64,000 bases of DNA from Argentina anserina (taxonomy: Eukaryota; Streptophyta; Magnoliopsida; Rosales; Rosaceae). The stretch covers positions 19,963,555 through 20,027,554 of the forward strand of contig NC_065875.1 of NCBI RefSeq assembly GCF_933775445.1, given 5' to 3'. The notes beneath the pieces were generated by a model. It made no database searches, was not told the DNA's origin, and saw only the letters and a program-made list of their open reading frames with translations. A program made the position numbers and the translations under genes. Shown piece after piece: positions 27,206 through 39,986 of the stretch. The first letter of the stretch is position 1. Each line of letters opens with the position of its first letter.

Positions 27206-27231
27206 GAGAAGAAGAAGAAGAAGAAGAAGAG
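27206..27231. repeat. (GAA)n microsatellite in the G6PDH 5' leader
   Basis: A run of about eight GAA units (CTT on the coding strand) lies 66 bp upstream of the G6PDH start codon at 27140. CT-rich leaders are common in plant housekeeping genes. Confidence 0.9.
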
Positions 27232-28017
27232 GAGATGTAAATAAGGAGGGGCTTTGGAAACATCGGGGGGTCGAAGAAGTTGTAGTTGTGGAGTTGTGTG
27301 AGGCCCCTTGAGATCTCCGAAAGGCTGCTATGCTGTTGGCGTCTGCCAGCAATCTCCTCCTATGTTTGTGAAGAGACAGATGCCCATACACAAGGACAAG
27401 TCGTATTTCGATTCCCTAAACTCTAATTAGGTCTTAATTTCGTCGTTAATTAATTCAATTCCGGTATTAAGAGTGTTAAGCCAAAGTAGTTGATAAGCAA
27501 AAATTTCCATTTGCTTAGCCCAATGTTTCAGAGGTAATGGGCCAACTTGTGTTTTCATTAATTGTCAAGAATATTGTAAACAAAAAACAAAGTATGGCAT
27601 TGGAAGTGTTTAATCAGAGATAGACAAGAACCAAACATTGAAGGTTTAAATCTTAATTATTGAAATGTATATTCTTCTATATATATTTATAGATCGTCGG
27701 GTGGCTCGGATACAAAGGAATGAGAACGAATTTATACAATTATATACCCTCCTAACGGTTTACGAACTATTAGCATATAATTATAAAATTCGACATAAGT
27801 TAAGTTTTACGTTGTTTGAAAATGTCATTAGTGCGTGCATACATCCAGAAGATAATGTCTTGCATATTTAAATCAATATAAGCTTAAAGTTAAACTGAAT
27901 ATTCGGCAAACTCCTTATGGAATGGGATAATAGTCTAATTACTTGTAAAAGAAATGACAAGGTTTCGCCTCCTTTTGTAGGGATTGAAAGGCCTTAATAT
28001 GAATAGGTGATTGTATT
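27232..28017. other. G6PDH promoter side and intergenic DNA
   Basis: The first part should hold the G6PDH leader and promoter. The remainder is AT-rich with no recognisable gene. It ends at the target duplication of the retroposon. Confidence 0.45.
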
Positions 28018-28806
28018 TTTTTTTTTTGAATTGAGAATTCATTCAATAAGTCAAAACACAAGCTAAGAAGGTCATTACATATTCATCCACTATCACATAT
28101 TTCAAGATAAACAGAGCTTTTTAGTACAGATACTACATTGATACATAAGATATACCAACTATCTAAACACTTCCACACAATGCAAGAAAAAGAAGACATA
28201 TACAATGACAAGCATGGTTTCAGTAACAAAGCAAAGTAACCAAAAACAAAAAACAAATTAAAGTCCATACAAAAAAAACTTGAAAAAATAGAAGTCATGA
28301 CCAGCCTGACATACGGTTAGGATAAACCCAACTTACTATCAAGACAAACCCGACTGCACACCTAAAGAGCAAGAGCCCAAGACCAGATGTAATCCAACTA
28401 GCCTAGAACTCGTCCTCTCCATCTCGAAGAAGAAATTGCCCCCGTTGCAAGGACCACAACATCACCACTGCAAAGCCACCCGAAGAGCCACTAGCAAAAA
28501 CCTGGACATCAGCCGAAAACCCAAAGAGAGTATGCCACCGATGCACACAAGCCACCAACACCTCCAAAAACTAACTTTGCTGCTGGGAATTCATGGACTG
28601 AGCATAAACAACAAGCTCAATCTCCAACCAACCAACTATAGTTAATCTCAAAAACACTCGCCAAGAGCCAACGCAATAGATCTCATCTGGTAGCAACACA
28701 ACATAGGTGGAGACATGAAAGAGGCTCTCTGTCGAAGGGAGAGAGGAGAGAGCGGCTAGGGTTTTTTTTTTTGGAGATTCTGTTGGTAATCAGCAAATTA
28801 GAATCA
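28018..28806 (-). mobile_element. Poly(A) retroposon (LINE-like or SINE-like), minus orientation
   Basis: An 11-bp direct repeat GTGATTGTATT flanks the segment at 28007-28017 and 28807-28817. Directly inside the left copy is a run of T, which is the poly(A) tail of an element inserted on the minus strand. The minus-strand 5' part begins with an A-tract and then CCCTAGCCGCTCTCTCC, a start seen in plant L1-like leaders. The 3' part ends in TGAATGAATTCTCAATTC before the tail. No RT or endonuclease frame is present in 789 bp. It is a short or internally deleted non-LTR element mobilised by target-primed reverse transcription. Confidence 0.75.
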
Positions 28807-28817
28807 GTGATTGTATT

Positions 28818-30900
28818 AGACTATTAGCAACACGTAAATAATAAAGACAAAAAAAAACTTATTTTGTCGTGGCAATAATGCTCTTTAGTTAAGGACAAAT
28901 TAACTGGCTATGTTTTTAGAGAAAATTAAAGATATACCCAATATTGGAGCCCTTTTTTAAAATCAAACCTACACTCAAATATTTTTTCAATCTAAACCCA
29001 AATTCTTTTTCTACAACCCTATTTTGCCCTTTTCATCATTTTAGTTTCTTTAATCGTAGCATCTATTTATTGTACATGTTTAATTCAATCCTACCATTGA
29101 TTTTTCACTACTTTAAATTGCTGAAAGATTTGATTTCAATTTTTTTGTTGAGAAAAAATCTTTATATAGCTCATATGAGAGTTTCAGAATACAAACACTA
29201 CTCCAGCTTTTATAGATCGTACGAGAGAACACAAAGGTTGTTTTGTACTTGTATCATTCGTCATTTTTTTCAATCTTTTGAATCTATCAATAAGGTACGT
29301 ATGTTATCCATTATATATATATATATATATGTTTTCTCAAATCTTTTCTTTTCGTATCATTGTACCATGAATATTTTTCGTGTGGTAAATCTTTTGTTCT
29401 AGGTTTCAACCTTCATAGTTTTTCACTCTATGTTGTTACCTAATAGATAGAAACATGCACATTAATATAAATATCCATCGAAGAAATCTTTAAAATTAGA
29501 GAATTTCTAACAAACAGGTTGATGTAAAAATTACCTAATAGATAGATATATGCATATTAGTATAAATTTCAAATTCAACCTACGAAAGAGATATTTGGAA
29601 TGATAAAATACCTAACAAACAGGTTGATGTAAAAATTCATATAAGAGATGTTAGCTTTAAAGATAAATACCTAATTTTTAGGTTGTAATTAAAAATAAAA
29701 ACCTACTAAATAGGAATTAAAAAAACTTATCTCTACCTCAAACTAAGGTTGTAAATAAATAGTTGAAATTAACTAAATTACCTATGAAATTTTAAATTTT
29801 AAATTATTCAACAAAAAGAAAAAATGAAAGTTCAAATCACCATAAAGTGATTTCGATTTTGAATTGATTTAAATTTAAAAAATGTAGGAATTCTAGATAT
29901 GTTAAAAAGGAAATGCTTCATTATTTCTAAATTTGTGATGAGTAAAAGAAAATCTATAATTAAGGCAGTTAATAAAAGCACAATTTATTGATTGACTAAT
30001 CACTAATTTTTATCAGATTTTAATAGTAGCATTTTGTAATTTAGATTTAAACGAATGGTTATAATTCAGTGCATAATGAAGAAAAATATAAGTGGGTTTC
30101 TTTTAAAAAGAGCTTCTAAAAATTGGGTATACATTAAAATACCCCATGTTTTTACCCTCAAGCTGGAAGTGAATCTAGTCAAGCTGCCATCAAATTGCGT
30201 TAAAAAGAGGCTAATAATTAAGCAGATATCTAATTAGTAGATTCACAGGGCAATGCAGTGTACGTAGTTACGAGTAGGATCGGAGCAGACATGATCGCAC
30301 CTCAGCTGCTTGTCTTGTCATTTCTAGTGTTGGTAGAGCTTTAATTTCCTCCGGCAATTCTTACTGTTGCGATGTTAATCCTGAGAGATCAGGGGAAACT
30401 GGAGTTGTGGAGTCATTTGATTCCCAATGGAACCTGAAGATGCTGTCCTTCGGTCCAAATGTATAATGTTGTAGTGATTGTAATCGATCGATGACGTAGT
30501 TTCCATTTGCATCTTAGTGGACTAAGAAAGAGAAATGATATTTGTACCATATGATCTTAGCTCATCCACCGTCAGAAGTCAGAACGTACTTAAGGCCATA
30601 GCCCTATTTGTCGGCGTTGTCTATAATGCACCGTTACCCAGTTGCCCTTCTATTCTAACTTATTACGTGGCAGTCCGTGATTGGTCCAGAACCCTGGTCC
30701 CACCACTTTCTTCATTATTTATTACTTGTCACCAACGCGCGGTGGGCAGCCGCGTCTCATTCTCTCTCGACTCAGTGGAGTTGTATTGATCCATTCGAGC
30801 CGGTAACAAATTGATTTTACGGTAAAGAGGGATGAAATGGGGTCCGGGGTTTGGGTTTGAAGATGAATTTGCATTTGCATTTGTTCCTACATCTAAACCC
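28818..30900. other. AT-rich intergenic DNA
   Basis: No supported gene. A short (AT)n run lies at about 29311-29331. The long frame at 28944-29402 is made of Phe/Leu/Ile-rich low-complexity codons, as expected from T-rich DNA. From about 30540 the base composition rises, with CpG-containing sequence that could be a promoter for the putative transcript starting near 30930. Confidence 0.4.
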
Positions 30901-30929
30901 TAATTTACTCAGATTTGTAATTACCAACT

Positions 30930-33423
30930 AAATCCCCAATCTCTCTTCAGTTTATCGAGCAAAACCTTCATCTACAGCTTACCAGGTACCACTTTCGTTC
31001 TCTTTGTTGTAGATCTCCTTGTCGATTCAAACTCTAGCAATTTATCTATCATTTTCAAGATCCAGGTTTGAAATTCTCAATGGCCACTCCGTGTCCGGTC
31101 TCCGTCTCAATGAAACCGATTACCCAACTTGGTCATATCAGAGCGGGGAGCATAAAACTGCTGAGGGAATAGGACTTGTGGTATGGATTTTTGTTTAGCT
31201 TGTCCATAAGCTTGATACTGAATCTCTAAGATAAATTGCTTGACCGGGTTCAGGTGCTAAGTGGTGTTGGAAATCATTTTATCTGTATAGCATGTTGTTG
31301 GTATTTGATATGATTAATTCCTCTACTCGATCTGACTTTATTCCTTTTCTGTTTGAATGCTTTAGTTTTGAACTGATGATTTCTCCATATAATTTCCATG
31401 CTTCTGTTGCACTCCGCATGCTTCTGTTTTGCTCATACAATTGCAATTTCCTCAAGGAACAAGGAACATTGGAATTAATTAACTGATCACTCTTAACTTT
31501 TTCTTAAGTGATTAATGGTTGAAAGGTTTTAAATTTTGAAGCTTATGCATGTATGTGTTATTGTCCAATACTAAGTCTGTAGATGTGATTGAAGTCTGTA
31601 CACCATTGAACATTGTTTCCAAAAGATTACAAGATTGTTCCTTCTGTAAACTATTTAGTTTTTTGTTTTTGTTTTCTGGGTTAGTTTCTTACAATTGATT
31701 ATGAGAAGTTGAATAGATTAGTGATGAAGATTGTTCGTAATAGATAATGTAGTGATGGACATCTACCTGATTGCCAAAGCTATAAAGTGACAGTGTACTG
31801 TGACATTTTTTTTGTTACTAAACCTTTTTACACTAAATAGGCTTTGGAGGCTTACTGTAACTGTCTGTGTATATTGACTAGATTTGAATCGAAGGTTGAG
31901 GAGGAAGGTAGGTAGGAAAGGCAAATATATGTAAATGTCAAATTGTTGATACGCATCATATGATTTTCTTTTTACATCGATATTGTGGTAAATGAATGTT
32001 CAAAACATAATATTGAATAGTACTTTAGATACTGGTATTATGAAAATCACATATGGAAGTCCAACATCCCTGAAATAATGATCAGAGTGTGGTTAGAACT
32101 TACCTCTCAACCATGTGATTAGAAGTTCAGCTTCCTAATAACATTAAGTCTTGCTCATAAAACACTAGAACCTTCCCAGCCATTTATAAAAACTTCAATA
32201 TTACAAAACTATTGGGATATTGGGTCTGTGCTTGATAATATATGAGATTAAAAGTCCACAAAATGGAAATATGTAGCTACACAAAATGGAACCATTTATT
32301 TGCTATTGGATTTATGTTTGAACCAAAATCATTTATGTAGTAGTCTGCTCAAAGGCAAAAGAACTGACCATGATCGGCTATGCTTGTATACATATATAAT
32401 AGATAAGTTCTAGAATCTGTAATATATATCTTCATGATGAGGGTTTGTGTATGGATGCCTATAGACTAAAGCTGCATTTCCTTGGTTCATCGGTATCTTG
32501 ATTTAAAACATTACCGAACTGATCTAGCATACATTAACAGTTGCTACTTGACAAATTTGGGTTCTAGTCATTCAGTGCCAATATCATATGTTGCACTAAA
32601 ACAAAGGTAATTCACAAGCTTCTGCATCTACTAGTTTTGTTCTTTCATTAGTAGTAGTGGTCTTTAATTAGTTAGTAGTTTTCAAAATGAAAACATCCTT
32701 CTGACTGTATATAAAGTTATTGGGTTCAATGATATGGCATGTTGTTGGAGGGTGTTACTTCTGAGCTTACTAGATGTCAAATGGGATGTAGCCAGAGGTA
32801 AAATGCATAAGTATGATAACATATATACAGTGGGTTATGAAGTGTATAGATTTATAGACAAACTAGTTTACCCGTAGTATTAGATTTATATGGGATGCAT
32901 TGAGAAAGTTGTGTTTTTAGGTTGTGAGCTCTTGTTGAGGAGACTTGATTGATGCTACTTACAAATCATAAATCAATTTTTATTGTATAGGTTCCTTTTA
33001 AGTTGTGTTTTCAATTTCAAGAACAACGAGTTCTTGGGCAATGGGAAATGAGTTAGGATCAGAAGCTAGTGTTGTAATATTTGACTTTTGGTATACCAGT
33101 AGGTTTTTACTTTCTTGGGTTGTGTGCAGTATCACTGCAACCTCGTGCATGAGGTTGTATGTTGTCTATTAGCTAAATTTGGATTGTGAATATGCCGTTT
33201 TACTTGTGTGCCAAGTTTCCTGGAATAAATTGAGTAAAACACATCCTTACTTTGATACTTATACAATTTTTTGTAGGTCCAAATCATGCATTTGGTGACT
33301 TTATTGCTGCATGTAGAATCACCAATGACATGCTCAATAGTTTGATTGCATTGAAGGATTTTCAAAGGATAAAGGGATTGGCTCCACTTAAGAAGACATT
33401 CGTTATAGAAAATTACAAGTAAA
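30930..33423 (+). other. Putative transcript with an unidentified terminal coding exon
   Basis: At 33277-33423 there is a convincing exon-like segment. It has a T-rich tract and TAG acceptor just before 33277, then an open frame (two leading bases, then PNHAFGDFIAACRI, later LIALKDFQRIKGLAPLKKTF and IENYK) and a stop. Upstream at 31081 an ATG follows a leader-like region with a possible donor at 31007 and acceptor near 31066, but its frame (MATPCPVSVSMK...) closes after 30 residues. I cannot connect the two ends through the 2-kb interval, and I do not recognise the protein. It may be a small gene with missed exons or a decayed gene. Confidence 0.35.
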
Positions 33424-35648
33424 TCTTCAAGAGCTGATATAGAGTGCCAGAAACAGGAGGAATTTGCCAAGGGAAGTGTGAGATAAGGGGACATATGTAA
33501 ATATTAAAAATTGCATGTTCATATGTCCTTGTAAATTGATGACTATTTTATTCTTTCCTTGTAACTGTAAACTAGGGAATTTGGGAAGATTAAAGTACCT
33601 CAGAGACTGATGTGTACATTACCGTACATATATAGTTCCAGGATTGATATGCAAGTATGGTAACTCAAGTTAACACCTTACATTGGAAGCCATTGTGGTA
33701 GTCTTTTGTTATCCCTTATATTTTCGAGTTTTGCTGCTATATGGTATTTACGGTATGGCTAACTTTTAAGAGCAAAAAAGAAGAATATTTGCTTGTATTG
33801 TTTTTGCCATATAGTATTTTGCTTCAGAAGAAATACAAAATAAAACATTCTATCACAGCATATTTACATAAGAGTCATGCTAAATGTACCCACCGCCATC
33901 CCTAACTACACCATATACTTCACGTTACACAAAAAATTTCTAGAAAAATTTGACGGTGAACCTGCATAAATAGAAAAGTAAAATAAGATGATGAAGAGAT
34001 GTATCAAGATGCGAATTGAAATGCCAATAATTCTTTAATGTGTGCAATAATAGGTAAGTGAGGCAATAAGAACTTATTTCCCGATCTCTTCAAAACATAC
34101 CAGTATTATAATGCAAATTATTCACATGGACCACAAAGTAAATGTAGATCTGATCTTTCTATCTCCTGACAAAATTAACTGTGAGCTGAATACTATGTTT
34201 CATAGGGGACAGTGCTCAGTAATCGATCAAAAACCTTAATTAAGTACCAAGTCGTAGGCAACTGTCAAGCATAATATGTTCACTGTATTATTTTCTCATT
34301 CTCATGGTTAAAAGCTTACCTAAAATCATCTCATTTTCTCATTCTCATGGTTAAAAGCTTACCGAAAATCATCTCATCAAAATATTTAGGGTGTAAATGT
34401 ATCATTCTATAACACTATTTGGTAAATCATACAGGTGATGGGATAACCAATCTTGCTTCGATTACAATTGATTATTGAAATACTTACAACCACAACTTTC
34501 TATTGCAAATGTCCAGCCTTTTAACAGCCAATGACCAATATATTCTCCTACATCTTAATTAAGATGGATCAAAACTTCAGATGGAGAGCCTATCACACCC
34601 ATAACTGTGAAAAAATCGTGAAAAGAGGATGATAGTCCCAAAAAACAATGCAGATCATTACCTCAGCAAGAAGTTAACGAATGAAATGCTCTTGTTCTGA
34701 GATTTGCTCCAGAGTTCACATGATATCCACCTCCCTAGTTGAGTAACTTGAATCTTGGGATTGAGCCTGAAGATAGTTAATAGTCTCTCCAGCTTACCAA
34801 TACTCACACCAGCATACGAAACCGAACTCGACAATGAAGACAAGGTTTTGGCATCTGTATCACACAATCAAAACTATCATATCAGCACTATGAACTTCTC
34901 CATACGATACAGATAGTCTCGCTTTCCAGATGGTCCTATTGCAAGCTCATGGGAGTTGGTGATTCATGAAAATGTAAATGATTTGAAGAGGTCTACCTTA
35001 GAGAAAGAAAGATTTATAATACTGATTATTATTTTTCTTTTCTGATACTTCATTGAACAAGCTGTGAACCACACAAGTTTACATGAAGAAAAAGACTGCA
35101 GAGCAGGCAATTTGAAAGATGAATAACTAACGGCTGCTTTCAAAATCCACAAATTGAGAGAAAGACTTGCAAGAGTAGGATACAATAACAGAAGCCTGAA
35201 AAGAAACCAATAAACATCGGCTTTCAACGATAATCAAAATTGCATGGCTCTCCTATGATCCTCAAAATTCTGATAGTCTCCCTTCTAAACAAATTACCTA
35301 AATAGTATCCCGAGAACTCTCCAATACTCATTCAAATTCCCCAAAATTACTTTGTCTTCCTATCTTCCTCCCTTTACACAATGTGCTCAGTTCACTTGCT
35401 CCTCACTCACCGAAACCAGAACTCACACCATTATCATTATCATCATGCCAATCACATTTCGCCAAACACTCCATGAACTAACAAAAATTCATCAAAAGCA
35501 GAATCAATTGCAAGAATTTCAATCAAATCGAAAACACACACGACGACAATCGACATTTCTACAGCTCATTTCGAACAAACACTAACGATTTGACCACAGA
35601 CCAACAGACCAGAAGATACAAACCACGAAAAAAAATGATGGAGTGAGC
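33424..35648. other. Intergenic DNA, nothing firmly supported
   Basis: No clear exon chain. A minus-strand frame at 34658-34867 and another at 34964-35227 lack recognisable motifs. They could be untranslated or intronic parts of the small minus-strand gene ending at 35649, but I cannot show it. Confidence 0.35.
34290..34375 (+). repeat. 43-bp tandem duplication (two copies)
   Basis: Two adjacent copies, 34290-34332 and 34333-34375, each starting ATTTTCTCATTCTCATGG and containing TTAAAAGCTTACC. They differ at one base. Confidence 0.9.
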
Positions 35649-35819
35649 TCATCTTCGGATCTTGTTGCCCTTGCCGACCTGGTACATGCCCCAGGTGAAG
35701 GTACTGAAGGCGGCGAGGAAGATGGTGATTACACTGGGCCCTTGTTGGGAATCCGACGATGGATATGACCACGACTTCAGCTTCTTTTGCTGTCCCCCTT
35801 GCCGAATTCAAGATCTCAT
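35649..35819 (-). pseudogene. Small single-pass membrane protein frame with an early in-frame TGA
   Basis: One minus-strand frame of 57 codons runs from ATG (35819-35817) to TGA (35651-35649), but its fourth codon is TGA. After that the frame reads [39 protein letters not shown] and [13 protein letters not shown]. That gives a basic head, one hydrophobic segment of about 17 residues and a short basic tail, the layout of small plant organelle or ER membrane subunits. The codon composition is normal and the segment is GC-richer than its flanks, as in a real exon. Possible explanations are a true nonsense mutation, an upstream first exon spliced in past the TGA, or a non-AUG start. I do not recognise the family with certainty. 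Confidence 0.5.
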
Positions 35820-36671
35820 AATTGTTTCTCCTGTGTTTCAAAAAGCGTGCGAAGATCGGAAATTTCTGTATGGAAATTTTACTCCATTTGTTACCGGCTC
35901 CATTCGGCTCAGTACAGCTTAAGTGAACCGAGAGACTGATTCTGATGGGCTACACGCGCCAAAACCCAAATAAGCGGAAGAAAGCTGGGCCAGCCCTCCA
36001 GATGCTCCCTCCGCCAATGAGACACTACCACGTAATATGACAAAATAGGAGGGCAGCTGAGGCACGGGTCATTCCAGGCGTTCCCCTATTTGTCATATAC
36101 AGTTTTACTTGTCGAAGAAAAGACCACGTCTTCCTAGTTCCTTCACCGTTAATTAGGTTCATTCTGGTGTTAGAATTAAAGAGGGATACGTCCATATATG
36201 GCCTTGAAGAGGCTAGGCAATAAGTTATCAAAACCATGAAGCCGTACGTTGGCCAAATATTAGGTTCACAGCATTAGTACGGTACTATACATTTGAAGAA
36301 ACGTTTGTAGGATCATCAATCTCATATCAGAGAATACTGCAATTCTGTCGATCAGGTAATGAATGTGCTTGTCGTTGATCCGGGCATCGTATCTTACGGG
36401 ATATTTAATTTCTTCAGCTGGCTACCTACCTAGTAGTGTTTCACAACAGATTATAAATTATAATCTCTCTATCTCACTCCCGACGTAAGAATCGAGTGGG
36501 TAAACAGCCAGAGACTTAAAACATGTATATATATTTTAACTTGTCATTGTAAATTGCAAACTCATTAATTAGCCCACAATCCTCACGTACATATGTGTGT
36601 GTATCGAACTTAATACAATCTAGAATAACTGATCATAAGCCGCCCTACATCTATATTCTCACGTACGTACA
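35820..36671. other. Intergenic DNA
   Basis: The left 150 bp is probably the promoter or leader of the small minus-strand gene. The rest shows no gene, and it ends at the GTACA target site of the LTR element. Confidence 0.4.
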
Positions 36672-37967
36672 TGTAATAACCCTAAATTTCAAACAACATT
36701 TGAGTGGATTTGAATTCTTTAAAAATTGTGAAATTTAATTAGAATGGATGTGATTGGTTACGACGTTATGAAACGAGTAACGGATACGTTATCGGAACGT
36801 TTAATTCGAAAAACGTTACGTTTCCGAACGTTTATATCGACTTTTAATCCGTTGCTCGGTTTCGAAAACTTTCTTCACGGAAGTTGTAGAGCTCGTTGAT
36901 ACGAGTTCGTGGATATGTGACGCGTTCGAAACGGACATCGTACGTGAAAGTTATTCGCGTCGGAAGTTAGTTTCCGATTTGGAAACTAGTATAAAAAGGA
37001 ATTTTGTTAACTAGGGTTTCCATAACAGGAAACCCTTTCACTCCCGCCGCTCTCCCCCTCGAACTCTCTCTCTCTCGACATTCTCTCTCCCCGAGCTCTC
37101 TCTCCCCCTCATTTCAACGCCGGCGATCTCGTCGACCAGGCCACCGTGGGTCACACCGCCTAGCCTAGGAGCACCGCACGGCTCTCCTCTCCAAACCCCG
37201 AGCACGACATCGCCTCCCTTGCCACCGTGAGGCCTACACGACGTCACCAAGACCCTGCAACTCGTCGCCGCTCGGCTCCGGCAACGCAAGGACTAGGAGG
37301 AGGGTAGCTTGACGTCGATTCTCGCCCTTCACGCCCCTTCAATCGGATTTGGGGCCAAATATCACGATTCAAATCCTTCCCGAGGAATCGAAGCACCGCC
37401 GACAAATCCGAGCTTTCCAACGTCAATCGGAGGTTATAGCTTCGATTTAAGGTATGGTTTGTAGTAATTGATGGTTGATTGTGATTGTTAGACAGTTTTG
37501 GGATCGAATTGAGGAGTTTGGAGGTGTGGGAGGAGGAGGAGTTGCCGCCGCCTAGAGGCGGCGCGTGGGAGTGAATAGGGTGGCGTAGGGGGGATCTGAA
37601 GTTGTAGGAAGGAAGAGGAGAAGGAGGAGAAGGGATTGGACGCGGCGGTGGCGTGATACGCGCCGTGGTTAGCCTCGGCGCGTGGGCCCCACGCGCGGCC
37701 CGCCGGAGATGGCGCGTGTGCCACACGCGCCGCCACGTGCGGCGGTGGGAACAGTTTTGACAGAAGGGTATTTTGGTAATTTAATATGTACGGTAAATGT
37801 AAATGTAATTTTTATTTACTACGGTAAATGTAATTAAATTTTACCTTCGGTAAATGTAATTATAAATTACTTTCAGTAAATGTAAAAAGTAATTTGTAAA
37901 AGGGTAATTTAGTAAATTTTATTTACTGAGTTTGTATTTACATTTAAATCGTACGTATACGTACAGA

Positions 37968-38178
37968 AATACGTATTAATATTTATACGTGCAGAAATAC
38001 GTATTAATATTTATACGTACAGAAATACGTATTATTATTTATACGTACAGAAATACGTATTTAATATTTATACGTACAGAAATACATACATAATAATTAT
38101 ACGTACAGAAATACGTATATATTATTTATACGTACAGAAATACGTATATAGTACTTATACGTACAGAAATACGTATTA
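37968..38178 (+). repeat. Tandem array with TACGTACAGAAATACGTAT core (about 8 copies)
   Basis: About eight units of roughly 27-31 bp, each containing the core TACGTACAGAAATACGTA with small changes and an AT-rich spacer. The array lies within the LTR-like element. TACGTA and ACGT cores make each unit partly palindromic. Confidence 0.85.
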
Positions 38179-38466
38179 ATTGAGTATTGCACAGTAACCG
38201 TGAATAGTGAACCGTGAACAGTAATTTCGTAAAACCGAAAATTGCTGAACAGTAACCAATTAATACTGTTACGGCATTTAAAGGTTTACGAAATGATTCT
38301 AAATTCTTTTCTTATTCTTTTAAGGTGATCATTAATCAAGGAAAGGAATTATCATCGGAAATTGAGGATTTACGCTCGAGTCGATAAGGTGAGTAAAATC
38401 TCACTTATTTACGAATCTACCCTTGCGGTGATTCCAAGATTTTTGCAAGAGTTTTTAATATTGAAT

Positions 38467-39085
38467 TACGACACGTATACAATATAGTGGATTACGTATA
38501 TATCGTATAAATGGTAATAAGTACATATATATATAGTTTGCTATATTATATACTGTTATGAATTCGTTGGAATTGGTCATTTCGAATGACGAGAATTAAA
38601 TGTTGAGCATGTGATGTGATTTTTGTACAATATGAGGTGTGATTATTGTACGTGGTTTTAACATGAGTTTGTTAAAATGTTTTGTCTTCGGACGAGTTTT
38701 TGTCTTCGGACGTGTTTATGAAATATGACATGTATACGATATAATGGATTATATATATATATTGTATAAATGGTAAATATGTACATATATATATATAGTT
38801 TGCTATATAATATACTGTTATGATTTTATCGTGATTTATGTCATTTCGATGACGAGATTTAAATATCGAGTATGTGATTTTGATTTGTACAATATGATGT
38901 GAGATTATTGTACGTGATTTTAACATTGAGATTGTTAAAATGTTGATTTGTCTTCGGACATGATTTTTGGTACAATATGATGTGAGATTATTGTACGTGA
39001 TTTTTAACATTGAGATTGTTAAAATGTTGATTTGTCTTCGGACGTGATTGGTACAATATGATGTGAGATTATTGTACGTGTTTGG
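38467..39085 (+). repeat. Higher-order tandem duplications inside the LTR-like element
   Basis: Two related blocks (from about 38467 and about 38728) share TATAGTTTGCTATA and a following ATACTGTTATG. They are followed by three to four copies of a unit with GTACAATATGATGTGAG, TTATTGTACGTG and TTGTCTTCGGACGTG. The array extends the LTR length without coding content. Confidence 0.75.
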
Positions 39086-39986
39086 CAAGTCGGAACCTAG
39101 CCTTTGGCCGGGCGAAAGTTACGATACAGTTAGAGCTCTAGTCTGTCTGCCTTAGTACTGCATGTGAGGTAACGGGTGGTTATCTGCTCATGGGTACTCA
39201 TTTTATTTTGGATGTTGGGTAGCGGGTGGCTATCCAATATCAACGGTGTATTACGAGAGGGGTAACAGATGTGTACCAGCGTTCTTGGTACCCGTATTAT
39301 AAATGCATTGGGTAACCAGAAGGGTTACTTAATTTCCTCATGAACGTTTTATTTCACATTTCTTTGGGTCAACCAGATGGGCTGACTATTGACTCATGAG
39401 GGCATTTATATTTGTTTTTTTTGTGATCTTTCGTATATTTTGATATGCGAATTATATTTTGATTTTACTCATACGAGCTGTAAAGCTTACCGGGTTTGTG
39501 TTTACAATCCCGGTGCACCAATTCGATGGTGTAGTGGATGATTCCGCAGGTGTAGATTAGCGGGAATTGACGGACCGCTCAGAGGACTTGAAGTGATTTA
39601 CCTCCAGCTTGTGTGAGGATTTTGTGTGACTATTCTGTGAGAGATTGTGAGGATTATTACATTCCAACTTACGTAATGTAAATTATAAATTTGGGTTGTA
39701 ATAATTGGTTTTCTGAGTTGTATTGATAACTCAGTGATGATCCGCTGTGCACTTAAATGATTTCGATTTTAGTGAGATTATTTTGTGTTTAACGACTTTA
39801 GAATTTTGAGTTTTTAAGCTCGAAATTTTGGGGCCGTTACAGTACATGTTGAGGCCGGCACAAGCACCCATATAAAAACAACTTAGCAAGACTGCCCGAG
39901 TTCATACTGTAGACTTGAAACAAATTAAACAAAAACAAAATTAAACTACAACCAACTGCCCCGAAGAGTCGATGGACTTAGGTACT

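Larger units (their letters stand above)
36672..39841 (+). mobile_element. Probable solo LTR of a Ty3/gypsy-type retrotransposon (3170 bp)
   Basis: The segment starts TGTAATAACCCTAAATTTC and ends GAAATTTTGGGGCCGTTACA, so it has the TG..CA ends of an LTR with longer inverted similarity. It is flanked by identical 5-bp repeats GTACA (36667-36671 and 39842-39846), the normal size for LTR-retrotransposon integration. No gag, pol, primer-binding site or polypurine tract is visible inside, so it is best read as a solo LTR left by recombination. The interior has a CT-rich leader-like region (37035-37110), a GC-rich part at 37500-37740 and two tandem arrays. A related end occurs inverted at 63896-64000. 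Assignment to gypsy is inferred from the TGTAAC..GTTACA ends. Confidence 0.7.

Noticed and set aside
37244..37736. Pro/Arg-rich open frames inside the LTR-like element
   Set aside because: Composition follows the GC-rich repeat sequence, with no domain and no start context.
36672..39841. Reading this as a TIR DNA transposon because its ends are inverted over about 19 bp
   Set aside because: The 5-bp perfect duplication, TG..CA termini and absence of transposase favour an LTR; short inverted similarity at LTR ends is normal.
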